Source of the DNA: an uncultured Methylocystaceae bacterium | GTDB taxonomy: Bacteria > Pseudomonadota > Alphaproteobacteria > Rhizobiales > Beijerinckiaceae | Length of the DNA: 7,581 bases | NCBI GenBank assembly: GCA_945956975.1 | Contig: CAMFKC010000097.1 | Coordinates: forward strand, 1-7,581 | Direction: 5' to 3' | In this document: piece after piece, positions 1 to 6,660 of the stretch | Layout of the letters: each line of letters opens with the position of its first letter | Position numbering within the stretch: the stretch's first letter is position 1 | Made by a program: the position numbers and the translations under genes | Notes under the pieces: generated by a model | What the model saw: only the letters and a program-made list of their open reading frames with translations | What the model was told of the DNA's origin: nothing | Database searches by the model: none

Positions 1-336
1 GGAGAGATAGACGTTAGGGTCGTCGCCGCGCGCAGCCAGGGCCAGCGCCACGCAGTCGGCGAGCATCGGATTGAACGGCCAGCCCTTCGGCTTCAGCGCG
101 AACGAGAGCCCGCGCTTCTCGCGCCAGCGCTTCAGCTCCACGGTGCGGTAGGCGACGCGCAGCGGATGGCGCTTGGCGAGCGGCAGGCCGCCCGATTGCG
201 GAAAGACTTCGCCGAGATTGACCGGCCGGTAATCGATTTCAGCGCCGTGTTTTCGCGCGACGCGCGTGAACAGGTCGTGCCCGATATAGGCCCAGGGCGA
301 GACGACGGTGAAGTAATAGGCGATCGTGCGGCTCAT
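1..336 (-). CDS. 2-hydroxychromene-2-carboxylate isomerase-like protein (DsbA superfamily), 3' end cut off by the window edge
   Basis: Reading leftward from the ATG at 336 gives 112 codons with no stop up to base 1, so the C-terminal part is missing. The protein starts MSRTIAYYFTVVSPWAY and continues with NLGEVF, GGLPLAKRHP, a RWREKRGL stretch and KGWPFNPMLAD. This pattern is typical of the HCCA isomerase / kappa-class glutathione transferase branch of the thioredoxin-fold DsbA superfamily. In that family the N-terminal Ser (here S13 of VSPWAY) replaces the redox cysteine and acts in glutathione-dependent cis-trans isomerisation. The start is supported by a strong ribosome-binding site, GGAGGA at 346-341. 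The gene begins 43 bases after the thioesterase stop on the same strand, so co-transcription is likely. Family members were named from naphthalene catabolism, but no aromatic pathway gene is visible here, so the real substrate is unknown. A general DsbA-family oxidoreductase is the alternative. Confidence 0.85.
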   Translation of the reverse strand, partial: MSRTIAYYFTVVSPWAYIGHDLFTRVARKHGAEIDYRPVNLGEVFPQSGGLPLAKRHPLRVAYRTVELKRWREKRGLSFALKPKGWPFNPMLADCVALALAARGDDPNVYLS

Positions 337-379
337 GGTTTCCTCCGTGGCCGCAGACTAGCCGACGAAGCGGGGCGCG

Positions 380-931
380 TCAGGTCGCCAGCCGCAGTTC
401 CTCCTCCGCCTGCATGAACGCCAGGATCTCCGGCGTCGGCTCCGGCGGCTCAAGCGGCGGCATGCCGAGCGCCGCGAGCATTTCGGCGAAGGGCACGAAG
501 CGCTTGTCCTTCGGCGCGTAGAAGCAGCCCTTGGCCAGCATGACGGCGGCCACGATGTCCGAGCCGTCGCGCCCGCGCGTGATGAAGCGGTGCTCGAAAA
601 TGCCGTTCGTTTCGCTCCACCAGCGGATGCGCGTCTCTACACGGAATTTTCGGAACGCCTTCAGCTCCCGCCGGAAGCGAATCTTGGAGGCGAGCAGCAT
701 CGGCCGCCATCCACGCGCGAGCGCCGCGCGCATCATGCCGGTGCGAATGAAGAGGTCGAGCTGCTGGATGTCGGCGAAGGCCGGATAGCGGCTGTTCGTC
801 ATGTGCATGTTGATGTCGAGATCGCTGGGCAACACGCGATAGAAGCGCGTGGAGACGCAATCCGGCAGGACGAGCCTCGGCCGGAAGGGGAGGGCGATCA
901 GGAACAGGATGAGACGCAGCCAGAGGTTCAT
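380..931 (-). CDS. Acyl-CoA thioesterase-like protein, hotdog fold (THEM6/4HBT_2 type), membrane-anchored
   Basis: The protein has 183 residues from the ATG at 931. Residues 3-16 (LWLRLILFLIALPF) form a hydrophobic N-terminal segment, which suggests membrane attachment. It is followed by RFYRVLPSDLDINMHMTNSRY (split here: RFYRVLP at 29-35, SDLDINMHM at 36-44, TNSRY at 45-49), the active-site strand-helix signature of 4-hydroxybenzoyl-CoA-type hotdog thioesterases, closest in pattern to the THEM6 group. The Asp residues D37/D39 are the likely catalytic region. These enzymes hydrolyse acyl-CoA to free acid and CoA; next to beta-oxidation genes, release of stalled or excess acyl-CoA is a plausible role, by inference. 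The frame stays open upstream to 1102, but that extension would translate two intergenic hairpin repeats and is rejected. The ribosome-binding site before 931 is weak, and a strong hairpin lies 20 bases upstream. The exact substrate cannot be read from sequence. Confidence 0.83.
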   Translation of the reverse strand: MNLWLRLILFLIALPFRPRLVLPDCVSTRFYRVLPSDLDINMHMTNSRYPAFADIQQLDLFIRTGMMRAALARGWRPMLLASKIRFRRELKAFRKFRVETRIRWWSETNGIFEHRFITRGRDGSDIVAAVMLAKGCFYAPKDKRFVPFAEMLAALGMPPLEPPEPTPEILAFMQAEEELRLAT

Positions 932-951
932 GCCGTCAGTCCGAAATGACA

Positions 952-974
952 ACGCCGGCCATGACGGCCGGCGT
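952..974 (-). repeat. Perfect 9-bp hairpin just upstream of the thioesterase start
   Basis: ACGCCGGCC (952-960) and GGCCGGCGT (966-974) are exact reverse complements around a 5-base loop. In the transcript the stem ends 20 bases before the thioesterase ATG. There is no run of T after it, so it does not look like a standard Rho-independent terminator. It may affect translation or mRNA processing; this is inference. Confidence 0.7.
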
Positions 975-996
975 GGCAATGAGTGAGAGGCGACAG

Positions 997-1041
997 CCTC
1001 GCCCTTCGAGACGCCTGCTGCGCAGGCTCCTCCGGGTGAGG
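997..1041. repeat. Intergenic hairpin repeat, copy A (TCGAGAC-first orientation)
   Basis: The outer stem is CCTCGCCC (997-1004) with GGGTGAGG (1034-1041), which pairs throughout with one G-T wobble. The constant internal-loop motifs are TCGAGAC (1006-1012) and CTCCTC (1027-1032). The inner stem is GCCTGC/GCAGGC (1013-1018 and 1022-1027) with loop TGC. It has the same architecture as the copies at 1064, 3348 and 3440. It lies between the hydratase/dehydrogenase and thioesterase genes. It resembles the REP-like repeats scattered in Hyphomicrobiales genomes (from general knowledge, not from a search). Confidence 0.8.
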
Positions 1042-1063
1042 CTTCTTCAAATCCACCAGCCCT

Positions 1064-1103
1064 CATGCTGAGGAGGCCGCGCGAGCGGCCGTCTCGAAGC
1101 ATG
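1064..1103. repeat. Intergenic hairpin repeat, copy B (GAGGAG-first orientation)
   Basis: The outer stem is CATGCT (1064-1069) with AGCATG (1098-1103). The constant motifs are GAGGAG (1070-1075) and CGTCTCGA (1090-1097). The inner stem is GCCGC/GCGGC (1076-1080 and 1085-1089) with a GCGA loop, a GNRA-type tetraloop. It is inverted relative to copy A and lies 15 bases beyond the stop codon of the hydratase/dehydrogenase gene. No T-run follows it on the minus strand, so it is not a classical terminator. Confidence 0.8.
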
Positions 1104-1118
1104 GCGAAGCCGGCTCTG

Positions 1119-3323
1119 TCAGGCAGCCTTCTTCGGCGCGTATTTCGCGTAGAAGGTCTCGCCCGTCTTCGCCATCTCCCGCAATTGCGCGGGCGGGACG
1201 AAGCGGTCGCCGTATTTCGCCGTCAGCGCGTCGCAGACCTCCACGAACTTCTTCACGCCCATGAAGTCGATGTAGGAGATCGCCCCGCCCGTGAAGGGAG
1301 CGAAGCCGAACCCGAGGATCGAGCCCACGTCGGCCTCGCGCGGATCGGTGACGACGCCTTCCGCCATGGTGCGCGCGGCTTCCACCGCCTGCACCACGAG
1401 GAAGCGCTGCTTGAGCTCATTCACGTCGATCGTGTCGGGATCGAGCGCCTTGCCGGCGAGAGCGGACAGGCCCGGCCACAGCTTCTTCTTGCCGCCGGCA
1501 GGGTAGTCATAAAAACCCTTGCCGTTCTTGCGGCCGAAGCGCTCGTGATCGACCACCATGGTCTTGATCAGCTTCTCCTGCGCGGGATCGACGGCCTGCT
1601 CGCCGAGATCCTTCTTGGTCGCCTGCACGATTTTCCAGGACAGGTCGATCGCGACTTCGTCGTTGAGCGACAGCGGCCCGACCGGCATGCCGGCCATGCG
1701 CGCGACATTCTCGATCATCGCCGGCGGCACGCCTTCCATCAGCATCAGATGGCCTTCCGCGACATAGCGGCCGACGCAGCGGTTGGCGAAGAAGCCGCGC
1801 GTGTCGTTGACGACGATCGGCGTCTTCTTGATCAGGCGCACGAAGTCGAGCGCATTGGCGAGCGCCTTGTCGCCCGTCTTCTCGCCCATGATGATCTCGA
1901 CCAGCATCATCTTGTCGACCGGCGAGAAGAAGTGGATGCCGATGAAATTCTCCGGCTTCTGTGCTTCGGTCGCCAGCGACGTGATCGGCAGCGTCGAGGT
2001 GTTGGAGGCGAAGACCACATCCGGCCCGAGGACCGCCTGCGCCTTCTTCGTCGTCTCGGCCTTCACGCCGCGATCCTCGAACACGGCCTCGACGACGAGG
2101 TCGCAGCCCTTCAGATCATTGTAGTCGGCGGTCGCCTTGATGCGCGACAGCAGCGCGTCCTTCTGCTCCGCCGTCGCACGGCCCTTGGCGACGCGCGCGG
2201 AGATCAGCGCGTCGGAATGCGCCTTGCCTTTGTCGGCGGCGGCCTGGTCACGGTCGACCAGCACGACCTCCGCGCCCGCGCTGGCCGTCACATAGGCGAT
2301 GCCCGCGCCCATGAAGCCCGCGCCGATAACGCCGATCTTCTTGAGGTTCGTCTTCGGCTCGCTCTTGGGACGGCGCGCGCCCTTGTTGAGTTCGCCCATC
2401 GACAGGAAGAGCGAGCGGATCATCGCCGCAGCTTCCTTCGAGCGCATGACTTGAGCGAAATAGCGCGTCTCGATCTTCAGCGCGGTGTCGAAGGGAACCT
2501 GCAGGCCTTCGTAGACGCACTTCAGGATCGCTTTCACCGCGGGATAATTGTCGAACGTCTCCTTGCGGTAGATGGCGTTGGCCGGCGGCCACACCATCAT
2601 GCCGATCGGCGAGAAGATCTTGCCCGACGGGGACTTGAAGTTCTTCTCGTCCCACGGCGCCACCGCCTTGCCGCCGCCCTTGATCCACGCCTTGGCCCGC
2701 GCAACGATCTCGCCTTCCGGCGCGACCTCGTGCACGAGGTTCATCTGCTTGGCCTTGGCGGGCTTCCACGAATCGCCCTTGAACAGAAACTGCAGCGCGT
2801 CCGGCGTCGCCATCAGGCGCGGAATGCGCTGCGTGCCGCCGGCGCCGGGGAACAGCCCGACCTTCACTTCCGGCAGGCCGACCTGCGCCTTGGCGTTGTC
2901 GGCGATGACGCGATAATGGCAGGACAGCGCGATCTCGAAACCGCCGCCGAGCGCGACGCCGTTGATCGCCACCGCCCACGGCTTGCCGCACGTTTCGATG
3001 CGGCGGAAAACGCGGGACGCCGCGCCAGCCTGTTCGGCGAATTCCTTCATGGCGGCTTCCTCGCCGCGCGCCTTGGCGACAGCAGCGAATTCCTTCGCCG
3101 CGCCTTCCATCATGGTGAGGTCGGCGCCGGCGCAGAACGCGTCCTTGCCGGAGGTTAGAACGACGCCCTTGATCGCGGCGTCGGCCATCACCTGGTCGAC
3201 GATCGTGTTCAGTTCGCCCATCAGCGACTGGTCGAGCACGTTCATCGGCTTGCCGGGCATGTCCCACACGAGCGTGAGGATGCCGTCGGCGTCGGTGTCA
3301 TGTTTGAAATTGACGAGGTTCAT
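1119..3323 (-). CDS. Bifunctional enoyl-CoA hydratase / 3-hydroxyacyl-CoA dehydrogenase (FadB/FadJ type)
   Basis: This 734-residue protein carries out the second and third steps of beta-oxidation: hydration of trans-2-enoyl-CoA, then NAD-dependent oxidation to 3-ketoacyl-CoA. Residues about 1-190 are the crotonase domain, with oxyanion-hole sequence CAGADL (64-69) and the two expected catalytic glutamates, E130 in GGGFE and E152 in PEVKVG. Residues about 328-510 are the NAD-binding domain, with GAGFMG (334-339), the catalytic SNTST segment (440-444) and the His-Glu pair H464 (IHFFSP) and E476 (LVEII). The rest is the duplicated C-terminal dehydrogenase domain. Length and order fit the alpha subunit of the bacterial trifunctional complex, whose partner is a thiolase; the thiolase gene is immediately upstream. 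The start at 3323 is chosen because GGGAG lies 7 bases upstream (3335-3331) and MNLVNF is a normal N-terminus; an earlier in-frame ATG at 3350 lacks that support. Hairpin repeats flank it on both sides. All key residues are intact. FadB versus FadJ is not decidable here. Confidence 0.95.
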   Translation of the reverse strand: MNLVNFKHDTDADGILTLVWDMPGKPMNVLDQSLMGELNTIVDQVMADAAIKGVVLTSGKDAFCAGADLTMMEGAAKEFAAVAKARGEEAAMKEFAEQAGAASRVFRRIETCGKPWAVAINGVALGGGFEIALSCHYRVIADNAKAQVGLPEVKVGLFPGAGGTQRIPRLMATPDALQFLFKGDSWKPAKAKQMNLVHEVAPEGEIVARAKAWIKGGGKAVAPWDEKNFKSPSGKIFSPIGMMVWPPANAIYRKETFDNYPAVKAILKCVYEGLQVPFDTALKIETRYFAQVMRSKEAAAMIRSLFLSMGELNKGARRPKSEPKTNLKKIGVIGAGFMGAGIAYVTASAGAEVVLVDRDQAAADKGKAHSDALISARVAKGRATAEQKDALLSRIKATADYNDLKGCDLVVEAVFEDRGVKAETTKKAQAVLGPDVVFASNTSTLPITSLATEAQKPENFIGIHFFSPVDKMMLVEIIMGEKTGDKALANALDFVRLIKKTPIVVNDTRGFFANRCVGRYVAEGHLMLMEGVPPAMIENVARMAGMPVGPLSLNDEVAIDLSWKIVQATKKDLGEQAVDPAQEKLIKTMVVDHERFGRKNGKGFYDYPAGGKKKLWPGLSALAGKALDPDTIDVNELKQRFLVVQAVEAARTMAEGVVTDPREADVGSILGFGFAPFTGGAISYIDFMGVKKFVEVCDALTAKYGDRFVPPAQLREMAKTGETFYAKYAPKKAA

Positions 3324-3347
3324 AGCGATGCTCCCGTTCCCGGTCCT

Positions 3348-3417
3348 CATCCTGAGGAGCCTGCATCGATATCGGGCCTGCCCGATATCGAATTAGATGC
3401 AGGCGTCTCGAAGGATG
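3348..3417. repeat. Intergenic hairpin repeat, copy C (GAGGAG-first), with a nested 11-bp palindrome
   Basis: The outer stem is CATCCT (3348-3353) with AGGATG (3412-3417). The constant motifs are GAGGAG (3354-3359) and CGTCTCGA (3404-3411). The inner stem is GCCTGCATC (3359-3367) with GATGCAGGC (3396-3404). Inside its loop is a second hairpin, CGATATCGGGC (3367-3377) and GCCCGATATCG (3380-3390), perfect over 11 bp with a 2-base loop. The other copies have only a 3- or 4-base loop, so this copy is enlarged. It lies between the thiolase and hydratase/dehydrogenase genes. Confidence 0.8.
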
Positions 3418-3439
3418 GGCAAATACACCTAACCCGGCC

Positions 3440-3478
3440 CACCCTTCGAGACGCGCGCGGCGCGCTCTCCTCAGGGTG
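3440..3478. repeat. Intergenic hairpin repeat, copy D (TCGAGAC-first orientation)
   Basis: The outer stem is CACCCT (3440-3445) with AGGGTG (3473-3478). The constant motifs are TCGAGAC (3446-3452) and CTCCTC (3467-3472). The inner stem is GCGCG/CGCGC (3453-3457 and 3461-3465) with loop CGG. It is inverted relative to copy C, 22 bases away, and ends 14 bases from the thiolase stop codon. The C/D pair is arranged like the composite REP pairs known as BIMEs in enterobacteria; that comparison is by analogy only. Confidence 0.8.
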
Positions 3479-3492
3479 AGGGGCTGTTGTCG

Positions 3493-4701
3493 TTACACCC
3501 GCTCGATGATCGTCGCCGTGCCCATGCCGGCGCCGATGCAGAGCGTGATCAGCGCGGTCTGCTTGCCCGTGCGCTCGAGTTCGTCGAGCGCGGTCGAGAC
3601 CAGCATCGCGCCGGTCGCGCCGAGCGGATGGCCCATGGCGATCGCGCCGCCGCAGGGGTTCACCTTGGCGGGATCGACGTCGAACGCCTGCATGAAGCGC
3701 AGCACCACAGAGGCGAAGGCCTCGTTGACCTCGAACAGGTCGATGTCCTTGATGCTCATGCCGGTCTTGGCGAGCAGCTTCTTAGTCACGTCGACGGGGC
3801 CGGTCAGCATGATGGCGGGCTCCGAGCCGATGTTGCAGAACGCCTTGATGCGGGCGCGCGGCTTCAGGCCGGCTTTCCTGCCGGATTCCGCGGAGCCGAC
3901 GAGAACCGCGGCAGCGCCGTCGACAACGCCCGACGAATTGCCCGCGTGGTGGACGTGGTTGATCGCTTCCAGCTCCGGATAGCGCTGGATCGCCACCGCG
4001 TCGAACCCGCCCTGTTCGCCGTGCATGATGAAGGAGGGCTTGAGCGAGGCCAGCGACTGCATGTTCGTGTCGGGCCGCATGTGCTCGTCATGGTCGAGGA
4101 TCGTCACGCCATTGACGTCACGGACCGCGACGACCGATTTCGCGAAACGCCCTTCCTTCCACGCCTGTGCGGCGCGCTTCTGCGATTCCACCGCATAGGC
4201 GTCGACGTCGTCGCGCGAAAAGCCGTACTTGGTGGCGATGAGATCCGCCGACACGCCCTGCGGCATGAAATAGGTCGGGATCGCCGCCGAAGGGTCGACC
4301 GCCCAGGCGCCGCCTTCGGCGCCCATGCCGACGCGGCTCATGCTTTCCACGCCGCCGCCGACGGCCATTTCATGCTGGCCCGACATGACCTGCGCGGCGG
4401 CGAAATTCATGGAATCGAGGCCGGAGGCGCAGAAGCGGTTGATCTGCACGCCCGGCACCTTGTTGCCGTAGCCCGCGACCATGGCCGCTGTGCGCGCGAT
4501 GTCCTGTCCGGATTCGCCGACCGTGTCGACGCAGCCGAGGATCACGTCGTCCACCATCTCGGTGTCGAGCTGGTTGCGCTCCTTCAGCGCGCGGAGGCTG
4601 CCTGCGGCGAGCTGCAGAGTCGAGACTTCATGCAGCGAGCCGTCCGACTTGCCGCGGCCGCGCGGCGTGCGCACGGCGTCGTAGATGAATGCGTCTGCCA
4701 T
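3493..4701 (-). CDS. Acetyl-CoA C-acyltransferase (3-ketoacyl-CoA thiolase)
   Basis: This 402-residue thiolase cleaves 3-ketoacyl-CoA with CoA to give acetyl-CoA and a shortened acyl-CoA, the last step of beta-oxidation. The family signatures are complete: nucleophilic C91 in NRFCASGLDS, GGGVESMS (115-122), NEAFA (326-330), the His of GHPLG (H358) and the second catalytic cysteine C388 in CIGAGMG. The length is normal for the family. The start at 4701 is fixed by a strong ribosome-binding site, GGGAGG at 4715-4710 with 8 bases of spacing, and by the usual N-terminus MADAFIYDAVRTPRG. The 22-residue extension upstream to 4767 has no such support. The gene follows the acyl-CoA dehydrogenase by 106 bases and precedes the hydratase/dehydrogenase, so it probably supplies the beta subunit of the same complex. 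A biosynthetic acetoacetyl-CoA thiolase (PhaA/AtoB) is the alternative, but the neighbours favour degradation. Confidence 0.94.
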   Translation of the reverse strand: MADAFIYDAVRTPRGRGKSDGSLHEVSTLQLAAGSLRALKERNQLDTEMVDDVILGCVDTVGESGQDIARTAAMVAGYGNKVPGVQINRFCASGLDSMNFAAAQVMSGQHEMAVGGGVESMSRVGMGAEGGAWAVDPSAAIPTYFMPQGVSADLIATKYGFSRDDVDAYAVESQKRAAQAWKEGRFAKSVVAVRDVNGVTILDHDEHMRPDTNMQSLASLKPSFIMHGEQGGFDAVAIQRYPELEAINHVHHAGNSSGVVDGAAAVLVGSAESGRKAGLKPRARIKAFCNIGSEPAIMLTGPVDVTKKLLAKTGMSIKDIDLFEVNEAFASVVLRFMQAFDVDPAKVNPCGGAIAMGHPLGATGAMLVSTALDELERTGKQTALITLCIGAGMGTATIIERV

Positions 4702-4768
4702 TGATCTGGCCTCCCTTTGGAGCGGATTGTGATGCGCGCCGGTCGAAAGGCAAGCGAAACGGCGCAAA

Positions 4769-4791
4769 GGCCGAAGCCGTTGGCTTCGGCC
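4769..4791 (-). repeat. Perfect 10-bp intercistronic hairpin between the dehydrogenase and thiolase genes
   Basis: GGCCGAAGCC (4769-4778) and GGCTTCGGCC (4782-4791) pair without mismatch around a 3-base loop. On the coding strand the stem begins 16 bases after the dehydrogenase stop and is followed by only three T residues. It could be a leaky terminator, a barrier to 3' exonucleases protecting the upstream mRNA, or a processing site. The choice among these cannot be made from sequence. Confidence 0.75.
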
Positions 4792-4807
4792 ATCTGTTCG
4801 TGTGCGT

Positions 4808-6601
4808 TCAGAACGCTTCCGCAGGCATCGCCATCATCGTGGCGGCGCCGGTGTTGATGCGGGCGAGACGCAGTCCCGTCTCCGGCAGCATCCGCTCCAT
4901 GTAGAAGCGGCCCGTCGTCAGCTTGGCGTCCATGATGGCCGCCTGCGAGGCGTCCGCCGCCTTGCGCGCCTGCGCGCCCTCGGCGATCCGCGCCCACATG
5001 TAGCCGATCGCGACCAGCCCGAAGAGATGCATGTAGTCGCTCGACGCCGCGCCCGCATTGTCGGGGTTGGCCATGCCGTTCTGCATCAGCCACATCGTCG
5101 CCTTCTGCAGGTCGCCGAGCGCCTTGCCGAGCGGGGCGACGTAGGGCTTCATCGCCTCGTCCGCCTCGTGCTCCTTCACGTAGTCGCCGACCTTCTTGAA
5201 GAAGGCCATTACAGCGCGGCCGCCGTCCTTCGGCAGCTTGCGGCCGACGAGGTCGAGCGCCTGGATGCCGTTCGCGCCCTCGTAGATCATGGCAATGCGT
5301 GCATCGCGCACGAACTGGTCCATGCCGTATTCGCCGACATAGCCATGGCCGCCGAACACCTGCTGCGCCTTCACCGCATTGTCGAAGCCGTAGTCGGTCA
5401 GCACGCCCTTCAGCACCGGCGTCATCAGGCCGAGGTGATCGTCGGCCGCCTTGCGGGCCTCTTCATCCGGCGAGCGGTGCAAAATGTCGGCTTCGAGCGC
5501 GGTCCACAGCATGAAGGCGCGCGCGCCCTCGTTGAAGGCCTTCATCTCGAGCAGCATGCGCCGCACGTCGGGATGCACGATGATCGGATCGGCAGACGCC
5601 TGCGGCGCCTTCACGCCGGAGATCGACCGGCCCTGGGCACGCTCGCGCGCATATTGCACGGCGTTCTGGTAGGCGACTTCCGACTGCGAGAGGCCCTGCG
5701 TGGCGACGCCGAGGCGCGCCTCGTTCATCATCGTGAACATGGCGGCCAGGCCCTTGTTCTCCTGGCCGAGCAGCCAGCCCTTGGCGCCGTCGTAGTTCAT
5801 CACGCAGGTCGCGTTGCCGTGAATGCCCATCTTGTGCTCGAGCGAGCCGCAGGAGACCGCATTGCGCGCGCCGATCGCGCCCTCGTTCGAGACTTCATAC
5901 TTCGGCACGATGAACAGCGAGATGCCCTTCACGCCCGCCGGCGCGCCTTCGATGCGCGCGAGCACGAGATGGATGATGTTTTCGGCCATGTCGTGCTCGC
6001 CAGCCGAGATGAAGATCTTCTGGCCAGTGATGTGATAGGAGCCGTCGCCGTTCTTCACGGCCTTAGTCTTGAGGAGCCCGAGGTCCGTGCCGCAATGCGG
6101 CTCGGTCAGGTTCATCGTGCCCGTCCAAGTCCCAGCGATCATGCGCGTGCCGTAGAGCTGCTTCTGCTCTTCCGACCCGTGCGCGAGAATGGCCGCGATC
6201 GCGCCGGAGGTCAGTCCGGGATACATGGCGAAGGCCTGGTTGGCGGAGTTCATGTATTCGCCGACGGCGTGCGACAGCACGTGCGGCAGCGCCTGGCCGC
6301 CATATTCGGTCGGCATCGGCAGGCTGATCCAGCCGCCTTCGGCATAGGCCTTGAACGCATCCTTGAAGCCCTTCGGCGTCGTCACCGAGCCGTCGGCGGC
6401 GCGCTTGCAGCCCTCGCGGTCGCCCACGATGTTGAGCGGCTGCAGCACCTCTTCGGCGACCTTCGCCGCTTCGTTCAGCACGGCCTCGACCACGTCGCGC
6501 GGCGCATCGGAGAAACCCGGCAGATTGTCGTAGCGGGAATAATGCAGCACGTCGTCGAGCAGGAAGAGGGTGTCGTCGACTGGGGCCTTGTAGATCGGCA
6601 T
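4808..6601 (-). CDS. Acyl-CoA dehydrogenase with extended C-terminal domain (about 600-residue family that includes DmdC)
   Basis: This 597-residue flavoprotein catalyses the first step of beta-oxidation, making the trans-2-enoyl-CoA and passing electrons to electron-transfer flavoprotein (family knowledge; no ETF gene is in the window). The N-terminus MPIYKAPVDDTLFLLDDVL is characteristic of this long subfamily. NLTEPHCGTD (164-173) is the FAD/acyl binding motif, FGGHGY (416-421) the following conserved segment, and E441 in IYEGANGIQ fits the catalytic base. Residues about 460-597 form the extra C-terminal domain absent from the usual 380-residue enzymes. The same architecture occurs in DmdC (3-methylmercaptopropionyl-CoA dehydrogenase), so the substrate is uncertain; the adjacent thiolase and hydratase argue for fatty acyl-CoA. 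The start at 6601 has GGGAG 5 bases upstream (6611-6607). An in-frame ATG at 6667 would lie inside the likely promoter. The gene is preceded by a terminator for merR and appears to begin a new transcript. Confidence 0.93.
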   Translation of the reverse strand: MPIYKAPVDDTLFLLDDVLHYSRYDNLPGFSDAPRDVVEAVLNEAAKVAEEVLQPLNIVGDREGCKRAADGSVTTPKGFKDAFKAYAEGGWISLPMPTEYGGQALPHVLSHAVGEYMNSANQAFAMYPGLTSGAIAAILAHGSEEQKQLYGTRMIAGTWTGTMNLTEPHCGTDLGLLKTKAVKNGDGSYHITGQKIFISAGEHDMAENIIHLVLARIEGAPAGVKGISLFIVPKYEVSNEGAIGARNAVSCGSLEHKMGIHGNATCVMNYDGAKGWLLGQENKGLAAMFTMMNEARLGVATQGLSQSEVAYQNAVQYARERAQGRSISGVKAPQASADPIIVHPDVRRMLLEMKAFNEGARAFMLWTALEADILHRSPDEEARKAADDHLGLMTPVLKGVLTDYGFDNAVKAQQVFGGHGYVGEYGMDQFVRDARIAMIYEGANGIQALDLVGRKLPKDGGRAVMAFFKKVGDYVKEHEADEAMKPYVAPLGKALGDLQKATMWLMQNGMANPDNAGAASSDYMHLFGLVAIGYMWARIAEGAQARKAADASQAAIMDAKLTTGRFYMERMLPETGLRLARINTGAATMMAMPAEAF

Positions 6602-6660
6602 GGGCGCTCCCGTTCGGATGTGAAAAATCCGGCGCGCCTTGAGCAACGCGTCCGTCTTAT

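Noticed and set aside
1064..1103. Repeat copy B as a Rho-independent terminator of the hydratase/dehydrogenase gene
   Set aside because: The stem is strong but no T-run follows it on the minus strand, and the same element occurs in other gaps in both orientations, which suits a repeat better than a terminator.
1065..3158. Plus-strand open frame of 697 codons opposite the hydratase/dehydrogenase gene
   Set aside because: It is antisense to a gene with complete catalytic motifs, is extremely rich in Arg, His, Asp and Leu in low-complexity fashion, and has no recognisable domain. Such frames are a by-product of codon bias in GC-rich genes.
997..3478. CRISPR array
   Set aside because: The four repeat copies are in two widely separated inverted pairs, have variable interiors and no regular spacers, and no cas gene is present.
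3487..4704. Plus-strand open frame of 405 codons opposite the thiolase
   Set aside because: Antisense shadow of a gene whose active-site Cys and His motifs are intact; no ribosome-binding site or family pattern.
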